Below are positions 1 to 5,648 of a stretch of DNA of 5,843 bases, one piece after another. The notes under the pieces were generated by a model, which had not been told where the DNA came from, made no database searches, and saw nothing but the letters and a program-made list of their open reading frames with translations. Where the stretch lies: NCBI GenBank assembly GCA_011176555.1, contig DUEF01000285.1, positions 1-5,843 of the forward strand. The letters run 5' to 3'. The position numbers and the translations under genes were made by a program. How positions within the stretch are numbered: the stretch's first letter is position 1; each line of letters begins with the position of its first letter. This DNA is from Caldilineae bacterium (lineage in GTDB: Bacteria; Chloroflexota; Anaerolineae; J102).

Positions 1-246
1 CTCAGCTCGTTCTTCCAGGCCGCTATCAGATACTGGATATCGGATATTGGGTATTGCCGTTCCCCGATCTCTGATTTCTGACTTCTGACCTCCGGCATCC
101 GGCATCTGAACGTTTGTGAACAGAACCGGCGAGCCGTCCAGGGCGTAGGCGACCGCGGCCAGTTCCAGTTCGGTGCTGACCGGTTTGTCGATGGTTTTCA
201 GCCAGCCTTTTTCAGCGGCGGCAGTGATGAATTCGTGGAGATTCAT
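1..246 (-). CDS. UbiD-family decarboxylase, N-terminal part (runs off left edge)
   Basis: The minus frame from ATG at 246 is open for 82 codons to the window edge. Residues 1-46 look like the start of the UbiD family, which are prenylated-FMN dependent (de)carboxylases: MNLHEFI, then KPVSTELELAAVAYALDG and PVLFTNV. The pattern of a short DG-x-PVLF segment is closer, from memory, to archaeal UbiD proteins (the anhydromevalonate-phosphate decarboxylase type) than to phenolic-acid decarboxylases, which usually have a longer stretch before the LLFENV-like motif. Catalytic residues lie outside the window. Residues 47-75 are encoded by a heptad repeat and match nothing I expect in the family. The gene lies 40 bases downstream of mevalonate kinase on the same strand, which suggests a role in isoprenoid synthesis. 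No clear Shine-Dalgarno precedes the ATG. Family membership is fairly likely; the exact substrate is inferred, and a pseudogene cannot be excluded. Confidence 0.66.
   Translation of the reverse strand, partial: MNLHEFITAAAEKGWLKTIDKPVSTELELAAVAYALDGSPVLFTNVQMPDAGGQKSEIRDRGTAIPNIRYPVSDSGLEERAE
23..106 (-). repeat. Degenerate heptanucleotide tandem array inside the UbiD-like gene
   Basis: Read on the minus strand from 106 to 23, the sequence divides into twelve consecutive 7-base units: GATGCCG twice, GAGGTCA, GAAGTCA, GAAATCA, GAGATCG, GGGAACG, GCAATAC, CCAATAT, CCGATAT, CCAGTAT, CTGATAG. Neighbouring units differ by one to three bases, so the array drifts from a GATGCCG form through a GAAGTCA form to a CCAATAT form. 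The total of 84 bases is a multiple of three and contains no stop in the coding frame, so it adds 28 codons. It resembles the short tandemly repeated heptamers described in cyanobacteria. A 13-base piece of the same repeat (AATACCCAATATC) recurs at 1324-1336. Confidence 0.75.
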
Positions 247-256
247 GGCGTGTGTC

Positions 257-262
257 AGTATA
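257..262 (-). promoter_or_regulatory. Possible -10 box TATACT close before the UbiD-like gene
   Basis: On the minus strand TATACT lies with ten bases between it and the ATG at 246, preceded at 18 bases by TTGCAT as a weak -35. If used, the transcript would be leaderless or nearly so, which fits the lack of a Shine-Dalgarno. The same hexamer occupies nearly the same place before mevalonate kinase. It may instead be chance, with the gene read through from upstream. Confidence 0.28.
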
Positions 263-286
263 GCCGATTCGATCCCGGGGATGCAA

Positions 287-1231
287 TCAAGGCCCTCCCA
301 AGACCATCTCTATCACCCTTTTCGCTCCGGCTCGCTCCAACGCCTGTTTTACATCCGCCTGTTTTTCTGGCTCGACCAGCGCGATCATGTTCCCGCCACG
401 ACCGCCGCCGCTGAGCTTCGCTCCCAGCGCCCCCGCCGCGTGCGCAGCGGCACATAGCCGTTCCAGGGGGGGCGAAGACACGTCCAGATCTGTTAGAAGC
501 GCCTGGTTTTCATCCAGCAACGGCCCCAGCGTGGCTACATCACCGCCTTCAATCGCTCGGTAAGCCAGCAAGGCGATTTCGTGGATGCGATCAAACAGCG
601 CCTCGTAGCGTTTGGGCTCGGATAGCCAGCCCCGGCGCACGTCGCCCACGGTCACTTTGGTGGGGCTGGCGATGCCGGTGTCGGCGATGAGAAGGTGCAA
701 AGGTTCGCCTACGGCGAAAGGTTGGGGCGACTGCCCCTGTACGAACCACACCGGCCGGCCGTACACCACCACGGTGTTGTCAATACCACTGGGCGTACCG
801 TGGTGCAGCTTCTCCACCTCGTAAACCAGGGCGTTGAGGCGATCGAGAGTCATCTCGGCGCGAAAAGCAGCCAGCATGGCGCGGGCGATGGCCGTGGCGA
901 TGGCAGCGCCGCTGCCCAGACCTGAGGCGATAGGGATCTCGGAGCGGACGACGATGCGCCAGGGCGGCAGCGGGCGGTCGCGTTCGGCGCAGACCAGGCG
1001 CACGATCAGGGCGAAGGGGTCATCCTCGGGCGCTTGAGCAATGTCGATGGTCTGGTTCAGATCGACGGCCTGGAGCAGGCAACGGTCGGCCGGGTGGATC
1101 TCGGCATGGGCTTGGAGTTGCGGAATCGGTGCGGCGATGGCTGCGCGTCCGTAGACCACGGCATGTTCGCCGAACAGGATGATCTTGCCAGGGGCATGGC
1201 CAGTGGCCGGGCGCGAGCGGAGGGTGTTCAT
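287..1231 (-). CDS. mvk: Mevalonate kinase (GHMP kinase family)
   Basis: This enzyme phosphorylates mevalonate to mevalonate 5-phosphate with ATP in the cytosol, the first committed kinase step of the mevalonate route to isoprenoids. The 314-residue product has the GHMP motifs in order: PGKIILFGEHAVVYG (14-28), the phosphate-binding loop PIASGLGSGAA (100-110), HGTPSGIDNT (144-153) with the expected catalytic Asp at 151, and the C-terminal KLSGGGRGGNMIAL (272-285). Length fits bacterial and archaeal mevalonate kinases. The second Ser of the usual GLGSSA loop is Gly108. The ATG at 1231 was chosen over an in-frame TTG at 1237, because the -10-like TATACT ends only seven bases before the ATG and the TTG adds only two residues. 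It is divergent from the transporter gene and leads into the UbiD-like gene 40 bases downstream. Phosphomevalonate decarboxylase and diphosphomevalonate decarboxylase are GHMP relatives, but the motif set, above all the HGTPSGIDNT stretch, points to mevalonate kinase. Confidence 0.93.
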   Translation of the reverse strand: MNTLRSRPATGHAPGKIILFGEHAVVYGRAAIAAPIPQLQAHAEIHPADRCLLQAVDLNQTIDIAQAPEDDPFALIVRLVCAERDRPLPPWRIVVRSEIPIASGLGSGAAIATAIARAMLAAFRAEMTLDRLNALVYEVEKLHHGTPSGIDNTVVVYGRPVWFVQGQSPQPFAVGEPLHLLIADTGIASPTKVTVGDVRRGWLSEPKRYEALFDRIHEIALLAYRAIEGGDVATLGPLLDENQALLTDLDVSSPPLERLCAAAHAAGALGAKLSGGGRGGNMIALVEPEKQADVKQALERAGAKRVIEMVLGGP

Positions 1232-1238
1232 GGTCAAA

Positions 1239-1244
1239 AGTATA
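1239..1244 (-). promoter_or_regulatory. Candidate -10 box TATACT for mevalonate kinase
   Basis: TATACT on the minus strand matches the bacterial -10 consensus in five of six positions and is only seven bases from the ATG at 1231. No good -35 is seen at 16-18 bases. Transcription from it would start at or within a base or two of the ATG, giving a leaderless message, and there is no Shine-Dalgarno to contradict this. Confidence 0.38.
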
Positions 1245-1299
1245 GCACTGGCTGCGGAATTTAGCAGCCCTCTCCTTCATCAAAAACGGACGTGAGAGC

Positions 1300-1316
1300 G
1301 ATGCACGATCTGCATC
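1300..1316. promoter_or_regulatory. Short inverted repeat in divergent intergenic region
   Basis: GATGCA and TGCATC form a perfect 6-base inverted repeat around the 5-base spacer CGATC. It sits between the divergent mevalonate kinase and MFS genes, upstream of both candidate -10 boxes, where a dimeric regulator could bind. With only six pairs it could be chance. Confidence 0.25.
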
Positions 1317-1323
1317 ATGCTCG

Positions 1324-1336
1324 AATACCCAATATC
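1324..1336 (+). repeat. Fragment of the heptad repeat
   Basis: AATACCCAATATC is identical to the minus-strand sequence at 55-43 inside the heptad array of the UbiD-like gene, so the two copies lie in opposite orientation in the window. Only about two units are recognisable here. Confidence 0.5.
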
Positions 1337-1345
1337 GCCATTTGC

Positions 1346-1354
1346 TGGTATCAT
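1346..1354 (+). promoter_or_regulatory. Possible extended -10 for the MFS gene
   Basis: TGGTATCAT has the TGn extension followed by TATCAT, a four-of-six match to the -10 consensus. It lies about 48 bases before the start codon at 1403. No convincing -35 is present, which an extended -10 can tolerate. Confidence 0.25.
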
Positions 1355-1391
1355 ACCTCCGTCTTGTCATTGTCGTATCACTCAATCTATC

Positions 1392-1396
1392 AGGAG
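1392..1396 (+). promoter_or_regulatory. Ribosome binding site deciding the MFS start
   Basis: AGGAG lies six bases before ATG 1403, inside a purine run AGGAGAAGG. It rules out the longer reading from the ATG at 1292, which would add 37 residues unlike a transporter N-terminus. Confidence 0.8.
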
Positions 1397-1402
1397 AAGG
1401 GT

Positions 1403-2608
1403 ATGAATTGGCGCTACACATTCACAGTCGGTTTTGGTTTCTTTGGCATCTCGATCATCTGGCCGATTTTCAATGGCCTCATCCCGCCCATGCTGGAGGA
1501 TTTGGGGTTAGCCGCGGCGATGATCGGCTTTATCCTGACCTGGGACAACATCATCAATATGTTTGTGCAACCCTGGGTGGGAGAAAAAAGTGATCACACC
1601 TGGACGCGCTTTGGTCGGCGTAAGCCCTGGCTGATGGTGGGGGCGCCCCTGGCGGCCGTATTCTTCATTCTTGTGCCCTTTGTGCGCGAGAATTTTGTGC
1701 TGATTGCCCTGGCGATTCTGGGCACGAACATCGGCATGGCCCTGTTTCGTTCCCCCACTGTCGCCTATCTCGGCGATCTCTTTCCCTCCGAGCACCGTAG
1801 CAAGGCCAATGGCGTGATCAACCTCATGGGTGGGGTTGGGGCCGCTATCGCCCTGTTTGCGGGGGGCGCGCTGTACAAGATCGGCGTGCCGTTGCCCTTT
1901 ATCGTTGGTGCGGCGGTGATGTTGGCGGCCGTCATTGTCGTTTTGTTGTTCGTCAAAGAGCCGCGGGATATCGAACAGGAAGAAAAGCCCAAAGGCGGCG
2001 GCTTTTTCGAGAACATGAGCGAGGTGTGGCGGCAAGAGGATCGCAGCGGGGTGATGATTCTGGTCGCGATCTTCTTCTGGTTCGTGGCCTGGAATGCGAT
2101 GGAGGCCTTTTTCACGCTGTATGCCATCAATGTCCTGAAGATCGATGCCGGCACCGCCACCCAAATGTTAACCGCGTTCGCGGCCGCGCTCATCCTTTTC
2201 GCTATTCCCAGCGGTTTCATCGCCACGCGTTTTGGCCGGAAGCGGACGATCCTGGTGGGATTAACGGGCATGCTCATCGGCTTGATCGTGGGCTTCAATG
2301 TACGTAACCCGCTTGTCTTGCTCGTCGTGCTGGCGGTGATGGGCGCGTTCTGGGCCCTGATCAACATCAATTCACTGCCCATTGTCTACGATGTCGGCGG
2401 CGAAGAGCGCATCGGCGCATATACCGGGCTGTATTACTTCGCCTCCTCAGCCGCGGCCATCACCGGCCCCATCCTCGCCGGCGGCCTGATCGATTTCACG
2501 AACCATACGATGATCTGGTTGTTCAGCGCCGTCTTTTTCGGCCTGGCGATTGTGGCGATGCTGCGCTTGCACGAACCTGAAGCCTCTACCGGTCAGGTGG
2601 CGTCATAA
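1403..2608 (+). CDS. MFS transporter, GPH/SLC45-like
   Basis: A 401-residue inner-membrane transporter with about twelve helices in two six-helix halves. The first hydrophobic segment is residues 7-29. The motif-A loop GEKSDHTWTRFGRRKP (60-75) between helices 2 and 3 is of the type seen in glycoside-pentoside-hexuronide cation symporters and SLC45-like sucrose transporters. The segment GDLFPSEHRSKANG (124-137) between helices 4 and 5 also fits these. The second half carries its own motif-A copy, GFIATRFGRKR (271-281), after the charged central loop at about 186-215. A sugar or glycoside taken up with a cation is the family expectation; the substrate cannot be read from the sequence. It is divergent from mevalonate kinase and 41 bases upstream of an 8-helix membrane protein, with which it may share a transcript. 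The start is set by AGGAG six bases before ATG. Confidence 0.88.
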   Translation: MNWRYTFTVGFGFFGISIIWPIFNGLIPPMLEDLGLAAAMIGFILTWDNIINMFVQPWVGEKSDHTWTRFGRRKPWLMVGAPLAAVFFILVPFVRENFVLIALAILGTNIGMALFRSPTVAYLGDLFPSEHRSKANGVINLMGGVGAAIALFAGGALYKIGVPLPFIVGAAVMLAAVIVVLLFVKEPRDIEQEEKPKGGGFFENMSEVWRQEDRSGVMILVAIFFWFVAWNAMEAFFTLYAINVLKIDAGTATQMLTAFAAALILFAIPSGFIATRFGRKRTILVGLTGMLIGLIVGFNVRNPLVLLVVLAVMGAFWALININSLPIVYDVGGEERIGAYTGLYYFASSAAAITGPILAGGLIDFTNHTMIWLFSAVFFGLAIVAMLRLHEPEASTGQVAS

Positions 2609-2649
2609 ATCTTCCCAGACCACTCACCGCACCATTCATCTCGTAAACC

Positions 2650-3603
2650 ATGAATCAAAAATCCTTGAACACCATCTTTTGGGGGCTGTTGCTGTTGGCG
2701 ATCGGCATCATCGGCCTGCTCTACAATTTCGGCGCGCTCGATCAGTACAAACTGATGACGGCTTATAGCATCGCCGGTCTGCTTGCCGCGACGGGCGTGG
2801 GCTTTCTCGTCATCATCGTATTTCAGCAGGAGCGCTGGCTTTATGCGATCCCCGGAACCAGCTTCCTGGCCCTGGGTAGCGTCGTTTATCTCTCTACGCT
2901 CGACGCCGTCGCCCCGGTATGGCTGGGTGTTCTGTTCCTGGCGGGCATTGCCGCTGGATTCCTGATTTTGTTCCTCAGCAATCGTCGTGAGCGTTGGTGG
3001 GCGTTGTTGCAAGCTGGCACGATTGTCACCATTGGCATCGCCGGGCTGATCGTCGTGCAATGGATGCAGCCGGACGCGAACCCGTTTACGGCCGCCTTGC
3101 TGGGCGCGGCTCTCTTTGGCGGTTTCGCCATCAGTTTTCTGTTGCTTTACCTGTTTGCCGGCGATCATCGAAAATTCGCCTGGGCGCTGATCATGGCCGG
3201 GGCTTTGGCGATCTTCGCCGCTTTTTTGGCGGCTGCGAGTTTTGGCGAGAGCAACCTCATCGTTCAGATCTGGCCGGCTGTCCTGATCTTGCTGGGTTTG
3301 ATCGTTCTGGCCCGCTTGTTCACGGGGCGCGCCGCGGCAGACAAGCGCCCGCCCCCCACCGTCTCCGCCGAAGTGCTGGAAGCGAAAGAGTTGGGCGCTG
3401 GCCAGGGCGCTGAACCCGCCCGCATCGTGCGCCCCGACCCGCCTTCTGATTCCGTCCCTGAATCCGTCCCCTCTCCCGCCCCTGCGTCGATTGCCGAGCC
3501 CGACGCCGAACCGCTCCCCGCGGAAATCGCCACTTTCGATCCCAACGATCCCGAAGCGGCGCTGGATGCTTTGCTGAAGGCGAGTACGGACGCCGCCGAG
3601 TAG
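2650..3603 (+). CDS. 8-helix membrane protein with LiaI/LiaF-like segments and Pro-rich tail
   Basis: Function unknown. The 317-residue product has about eight hydrophobic helices (roughly 8-28, 38-59, 64-84, 88-110, 116-138, 146-170, 176-198, 203-223). The first, IFWGLLLLAIGIIGLLYNFG, and the last, IWPAVLILLGLIVLAR, each resemble the repeated hairpin of LiaI/LiaF-like transmembrane domains found in cell-envelope stress proteins. Residues 224-317 are a soluble tail rich in Pro, Ala, Glu and Ser, ending in a short predicted amphipathic helix (DPEAALDALLKAS); by the positive-inside rule it is probably cytosolic. An in-frame TAA at 2644 makes ATG 2650 the earliest start, although no good Shine-Dalgarno is seen. 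It follows the MFS gene by 41 bases and may be translated from the same transcript. A link to transport or envelope sensing is only an inference. Confidence 0.8.
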   Translation: MNQKSLNTIFWGLLLLAIGIIGLLYNFGALDQYKLMTAYSIAGLLAATGVGFLVIIVFQQERWLYAIPGTSFLALGSVVYLSTLDAVAPVWLGVLFLAGIAAGFLILFLSNRRERWWALLQAGTIVTIGIAGLIVVQWMQPDANPFTAALLGAALFGGFAISFLLLYLFAGDHRKFAWALIMAGALAIFAAFLAAASFGESNLIVQIWPAVLILLGLIVLARLFTGRAAADKRPPPTVSAEVLEAKELGAGQGAEPARIVRPDPPSDSVPESVPSPAPASIAEPDAEPLPAEIATFDPNDPEAALDALLKASTDAAE

Positions 3604-3607
3604 CAGG

Positions 3608-3704
3608 TGTCATTGCGAGGAGGACGACCTGCGGTCGCTCGACGAAGCAATCCCCAAGCTGCATGATCGGAGATTGCTTCGCCAAAAAACGGCTCGCAAT
3701 GACA
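3608..3704. repeat. Palindromic dispersed-repeat element (MITE/REP-like)
   Basis: A 97-base nested inverted repeat fills most of the gap between the membrane protein and the amidase. The outer arms are TGTCATTGCGAG (3608-3619) and CTCGCAATGACA (3693-3704), a perfect 12-base match. Inner arms CGAAGCAATC (3643-3652) and GATTGCTTCG (3672-3681) also pair perfectly. A further small hairpin, CGACC-TGC-GGTCG (3625-3637), sits in the left half, so the RNA or single strand could fold into a branched structure. The CATTGCGAG...GAAGCAATC wording is, from memory, that of a palindrome dispersed in many bacterial genomes. It starts four bases after the stop codon, so it may also act as a transcript end or stabiliser. 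Confidence 0.85.
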
Positions 3705-3732
3705 CAAATGGAGGTATTTTTCAGGGCAGAAC

Positions 3733-4548
3733 ATGAATCGCACGCTCACCATCTCCTTGGCCCAGATCGACATCCGGCTGGGCGATGTCGCCGCTAACCT
3801 GGCGCGCGGGCGGAACCTGGTGCAGCGGGCGGCCCGGCGCGGCTCCGACCTGATCGTCTTTCCCGAACTGTGGACCACCGGCTACGATCTGGCGCGTGCA
3901 GCCGAGCTGGCCGAATCCCTGCCTGCTGACCCCACCATCCGCCTGCTCTCGGCCTGGGCGACTGAATACGACCTGTGGATCACCGGTTCTCTGTTGCTGC
4001 GTGCTGAGAGGGGCGTTTTCAATGCCGCACCCCTGTTCGGCCCCGGCGGTCAGATCGTGGGGCCTTACCGCAAAATCCACCGTTTCGGCCCGATGGGGGA
4101 AGATAGATGGTTGGAAGCAGGCAATAGGCCGGGACTTTTCGACCTGCCCTGGGGCAAGACCGGCCTGGCAATCTGCTACGACTTGCGCTTTCCCGAACTC
4201 TTCCGCGCCTACGCCCTGGCCGGAGCCTCTCTGATCCTGCTCCCCAGCGAATGGCCGCATCCTCGCCTGGCGCACTGGCGAACCCTGATCCGGGCGCGGG
4301 CCATCGAAAACCAATGCCACTTCGTCGCGGTCAATCGCGTTGGCCGCGACCGCGATAACGCCTTCTGCGGCCATTCCGCCATCATCGATCCCAATGGCGA
4401 GACGGTGGTGGAAGCGGACGAAAGCGAAGCTTTGCTCACTGCCAGTATCGATCTGGCGCTGGCCGACGAAGTGCGCACCCGCATCCCCGTCCTGGCCGAC
4501 CGCAGGCCGGCGTGTTATGCACTCGAAACGGATGGAGGGAATCGATGA
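3733..4548 (+). CDS. Nitrilase-superfamily amidase (carbon-nitrogen hydrolase)
   Basis: A 271-residue cytosolic hydrolase of the carbon-nitrogen family, which cleaves amide bonds through a Cys thioester. The catalytic triad is intact: Glu45 in IVFPELWTTGY, Lys114 in YRKIHRFG, and Cys148 in GLAICYDLRFPELFR. Glu123 (GEDRWLEAG) sits where the extra structural or catalytic Glu is usually found. PSEWP (171-175) and RARAIENQCHFVAVNRVG (187-204) complete the core fold. The pattern is closest to the Nit2/YafV omega-amidase group, which hydrolyses 2-oxoglutaramate or 2-oxosuccinamate, but related amidases share these motifs, so the substrate is open. The start at 3733 has AGGG six bases upstream. The stop TGA overlaps the ATG of the next gene, so this enzyme and an ADP-ribosylglycohydrolase are made together. 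Confidence 0.9.
   Translation: MNRTLTISLAQIDIRLGDVAANLARGRNLVQRAARRGSDLIVFPELWTTGYDLARAAELAESLPADPTIRLLSAWATEYDLWITGSLLLRAERGVFNAAPLFGPGGQIVGPYRKIHRFGPMGEDRWLEAGNRPGLFDLPWGKTGLAICYDLRFPELFRAYALAGASLILLPSEWPHPRLAHWRTLIRARAIENQCHFVAVNRVGRDRDNAFCGHSAIIDPNGETVVEADESEALLTASIDLALADEVRTRIPVLADRRPACYALETDGGNR
4534..4539 (+). promoter_or_regulatory. Ribosome binding site deciding the ADP-ribosylglycohydrolase start
   Basis: GGAGGG lies five bases before ATG 4545, inside the last codons of the amidase gene. It favours this start over the in-frame ATG at 4512, which has no such site and would add eleven residues. Confidence 0.78.
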
Positions 4549-5513
4549 AAACCGGTGCTCAGACGCCCAATGCTGAAGAACGTTATCTCGGTTGCTTGTT
4601 AGGTCTGGCTGCAGGCGATGCTGTTGGAACCACAGTCGAATTCATGCCGAGAGGCGCTTTTCAGCCATTGACGGACATGGTTGGTGGCGGGCCTTTTCGC
4701 CTGGCGCCAGGCCAGTGGACCGACGATACTTCGATGGCGCTTTGCCTGGCCGAAAGCCTGATCGAGCGCGGGGGCTTTGATCCGACCGATCAAATGCGCC
4801 GTTACGTGCGCTGGTGGCGGGAAGGCTACCTGAGCAGTACGGGCGAGTGCTTCGACATCGGCAATACTGTGGCGGACGCCCTGCGCCGGTTCGAACAGAG
4901 CGGCGAACCCTACAGCGGATCGACGGATCCTTACTCGGCGGGCAATGGCTCAATCATGCGCCTGGCGCCTGTGCCGATGTTTTATGCCGATGATTTGCGG
5001 CAGGTCGTTCACTACGCCGGTGAGAGTTCGCGCACGACGCATGGAGCGCAGGAGGCGGTGGACGCCAGCCGTCTGTTTGGGGCGATGATTGCCCTGGCGT
5101 TGCAGGGGGAGGCCAAGGTCGAGGTTTTGTTCGAAGGCCATCGGTCGTTATTCCCGGCCAACGATCTGGCCCCGGCCATCCGCGACATCGCCGAGGGCGG
5201 TTACAGAGCAAAGGGCCGGGATGAAATCAAAGGGTCGGGCTACGTGGTGAGGAGTCTGGAAGCGGCGCTGTGGTGTTTTTGGCAGACAGACAGTTACCAA
5301 AACGCTGTGTTGCTGGCCGCCAACTTGGGTGATGACGCCGACACGACCGCCGCTGTTTGCGGGCAGATCGCCGGAGCCTATTACGGTGTTGGTTCCATTC
5401 CTGAGACTTGGTTGGTGAAACTGGCCCGACGGGCGTTGATTCAAGACCTAGCACGGCAATTATCCGTTTCGTACGCAAGCAGGAATATCGGGATGGCCGG
5501 GGTGCAGAAGTAG
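4545..5513 (+). CDS. ADP-ribosylglycohydrolase (DraG/ARH family)
   Basis: A 322-residue enzyme that removes ADP-ribose from modified protein side chains or small molecules, using Mg2+ in an all-helical fold. The family signatures are in order: GLAAGDAVG (20-28), the metal-binding WTDDTSMAL (58-66), GNGSIMR (133-139), TTHG (164-167), and the C-terminal metal site NLGDDADTTAAVCGQIAGAYYG (260-281), with Asp264, Asp266 and Thr267 as likely ligands. All look intact and the length is usual for the family. The target is unknown; members act on dinitrogenase reductase, arginine-modified proteins, ADP-ribose derivatives or toxin-modified proteins. The ATG overlaps the amidase stop by ATGA, so translation is coupled. 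No ADP-ribosyltransferase is visible in the window, hence no clear immunity or switch partner. A hairpin follows the stop codon. Confidence 0.92.
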   Translation: MKTGAQTPNAEERYLGCLLGLAAGDAVGTTVEFMPRGAFQPLTDMVGGGPFRLAPGQWTDDTSMALCLAESLIERGGFDPTDQMRRYVRWWREGYLSSTGECFDIGNTVADALRRFEQSGEPYSGSTDPYSAGNGSIMRLAPVPMFYADDLRQVVHYAGESSRTTHGAQEAVDASRLFGAMIALALQGEAKVEVLFEGHRSLFPANDLAPAIRDIAEGGYRAKGRDEIKGSGYVVRSLEAALWCFWQTDSYQNAVLLAANLGDDADTTAAVCGQIAGAYYGVGSIPETWLVKLARRALIQDLARQLSVSYASRNIGMAGVQK

Positions 5514-5516
5514 CCA

Positions 5517-5547
5517 TTTCACCTTCGTTTGCGGGGTGAAAGAAGGT
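5517..5547 (+). terminator. Hairpin after the ADP-ribosylglycohydrolase gene, possible terminator
   Basis: TTTCACC (5517-5523) pairs with GGTGAAA (5535-5541), and alternatively ACCTTC (5521-5526) pairs with GAAGGT (5542-5547), so two competing stems exist. There is no run of T after either, so intrinsic termination would be weak. The location, just past a stop codon and before a new gene, is right for a transcript end. Confidence 0.27.
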
Positions 5548-5648
5548 TGATAGTTGGGAGGAGGCGTCCTGGATCTGGAGATTTGATCGTCATAGAAGTT
5601 ATTCGCGGATTCGCAGCGATCTAAATTATTAGCATTCGAGGAAATGAT

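Noticed and set aside
23..106. A CRISPR array
   Set aside because: The units are 7 bases with no spacers between them; this is a tandem repeat.
1232..1237. TTG start of mevalonate kinase two codons upstream of the ATG
   Set aside because: It adds only two residues, has no ribosome binding site, and lies almost against the TATACT box; the ATG is simpler.
1292..1402. An N-terminal extension of the MFS transporter from ATG 1292
   Set aside because: The 37 extra residues do not look like a transporter start, they overlap promoter-like sequence, and AGGAG sits correctly before ATG 1403.
1020..1421. A 133-residue minus-strand reading frame across the divergent region
   Set aside because: It overlaps the mevalonate kinase N-terminus in another frame, has an Arg/Pro-rich composition typical of a shadow frame, and no recognisable motif.
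1508..2382. Long minus-strand frames opposite the MFS gene (218 and 205 residues)
   Set aside because: The sequence is high GC and the opposite strand has clear transporter motifs; these frames have no hydrophobic or domain pattern of their own.
3608..3704. A tRNA or structured small RNA gene because of the cloverleaf-like fold
   Set aside because: No tRNA arm consensus (no TTCGAA-type T-loop in place, no CCA-side acceptor pattern) is present; the arms match a dispersed palindrome instead.
3264..3878. A 204-residue minus-strand frame crossing the palindromic element
   Set aside because: It overlaps two well-supported plus-strand genes and passes through the repeat; it is Ser/Ala/Gly-rich shadow sequence.
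4512..4544. An upstream ATG for the ADP-ribosylglycohydrolase
   Set aside because: It would overlap the amidase by 37 bases without a ribosome binding site, while ATG 4545 has GGAGGG five bases before it and the usual ATGA coupling.
4545..5513. A toxin-immunity role for the ADP-ribosylglycohydrolase
   Set aside because: No ADP-ribosyltransferase toxin, secretion signal or contact-dependent system gene is visible beside it; its partner is a metabolic amidase.
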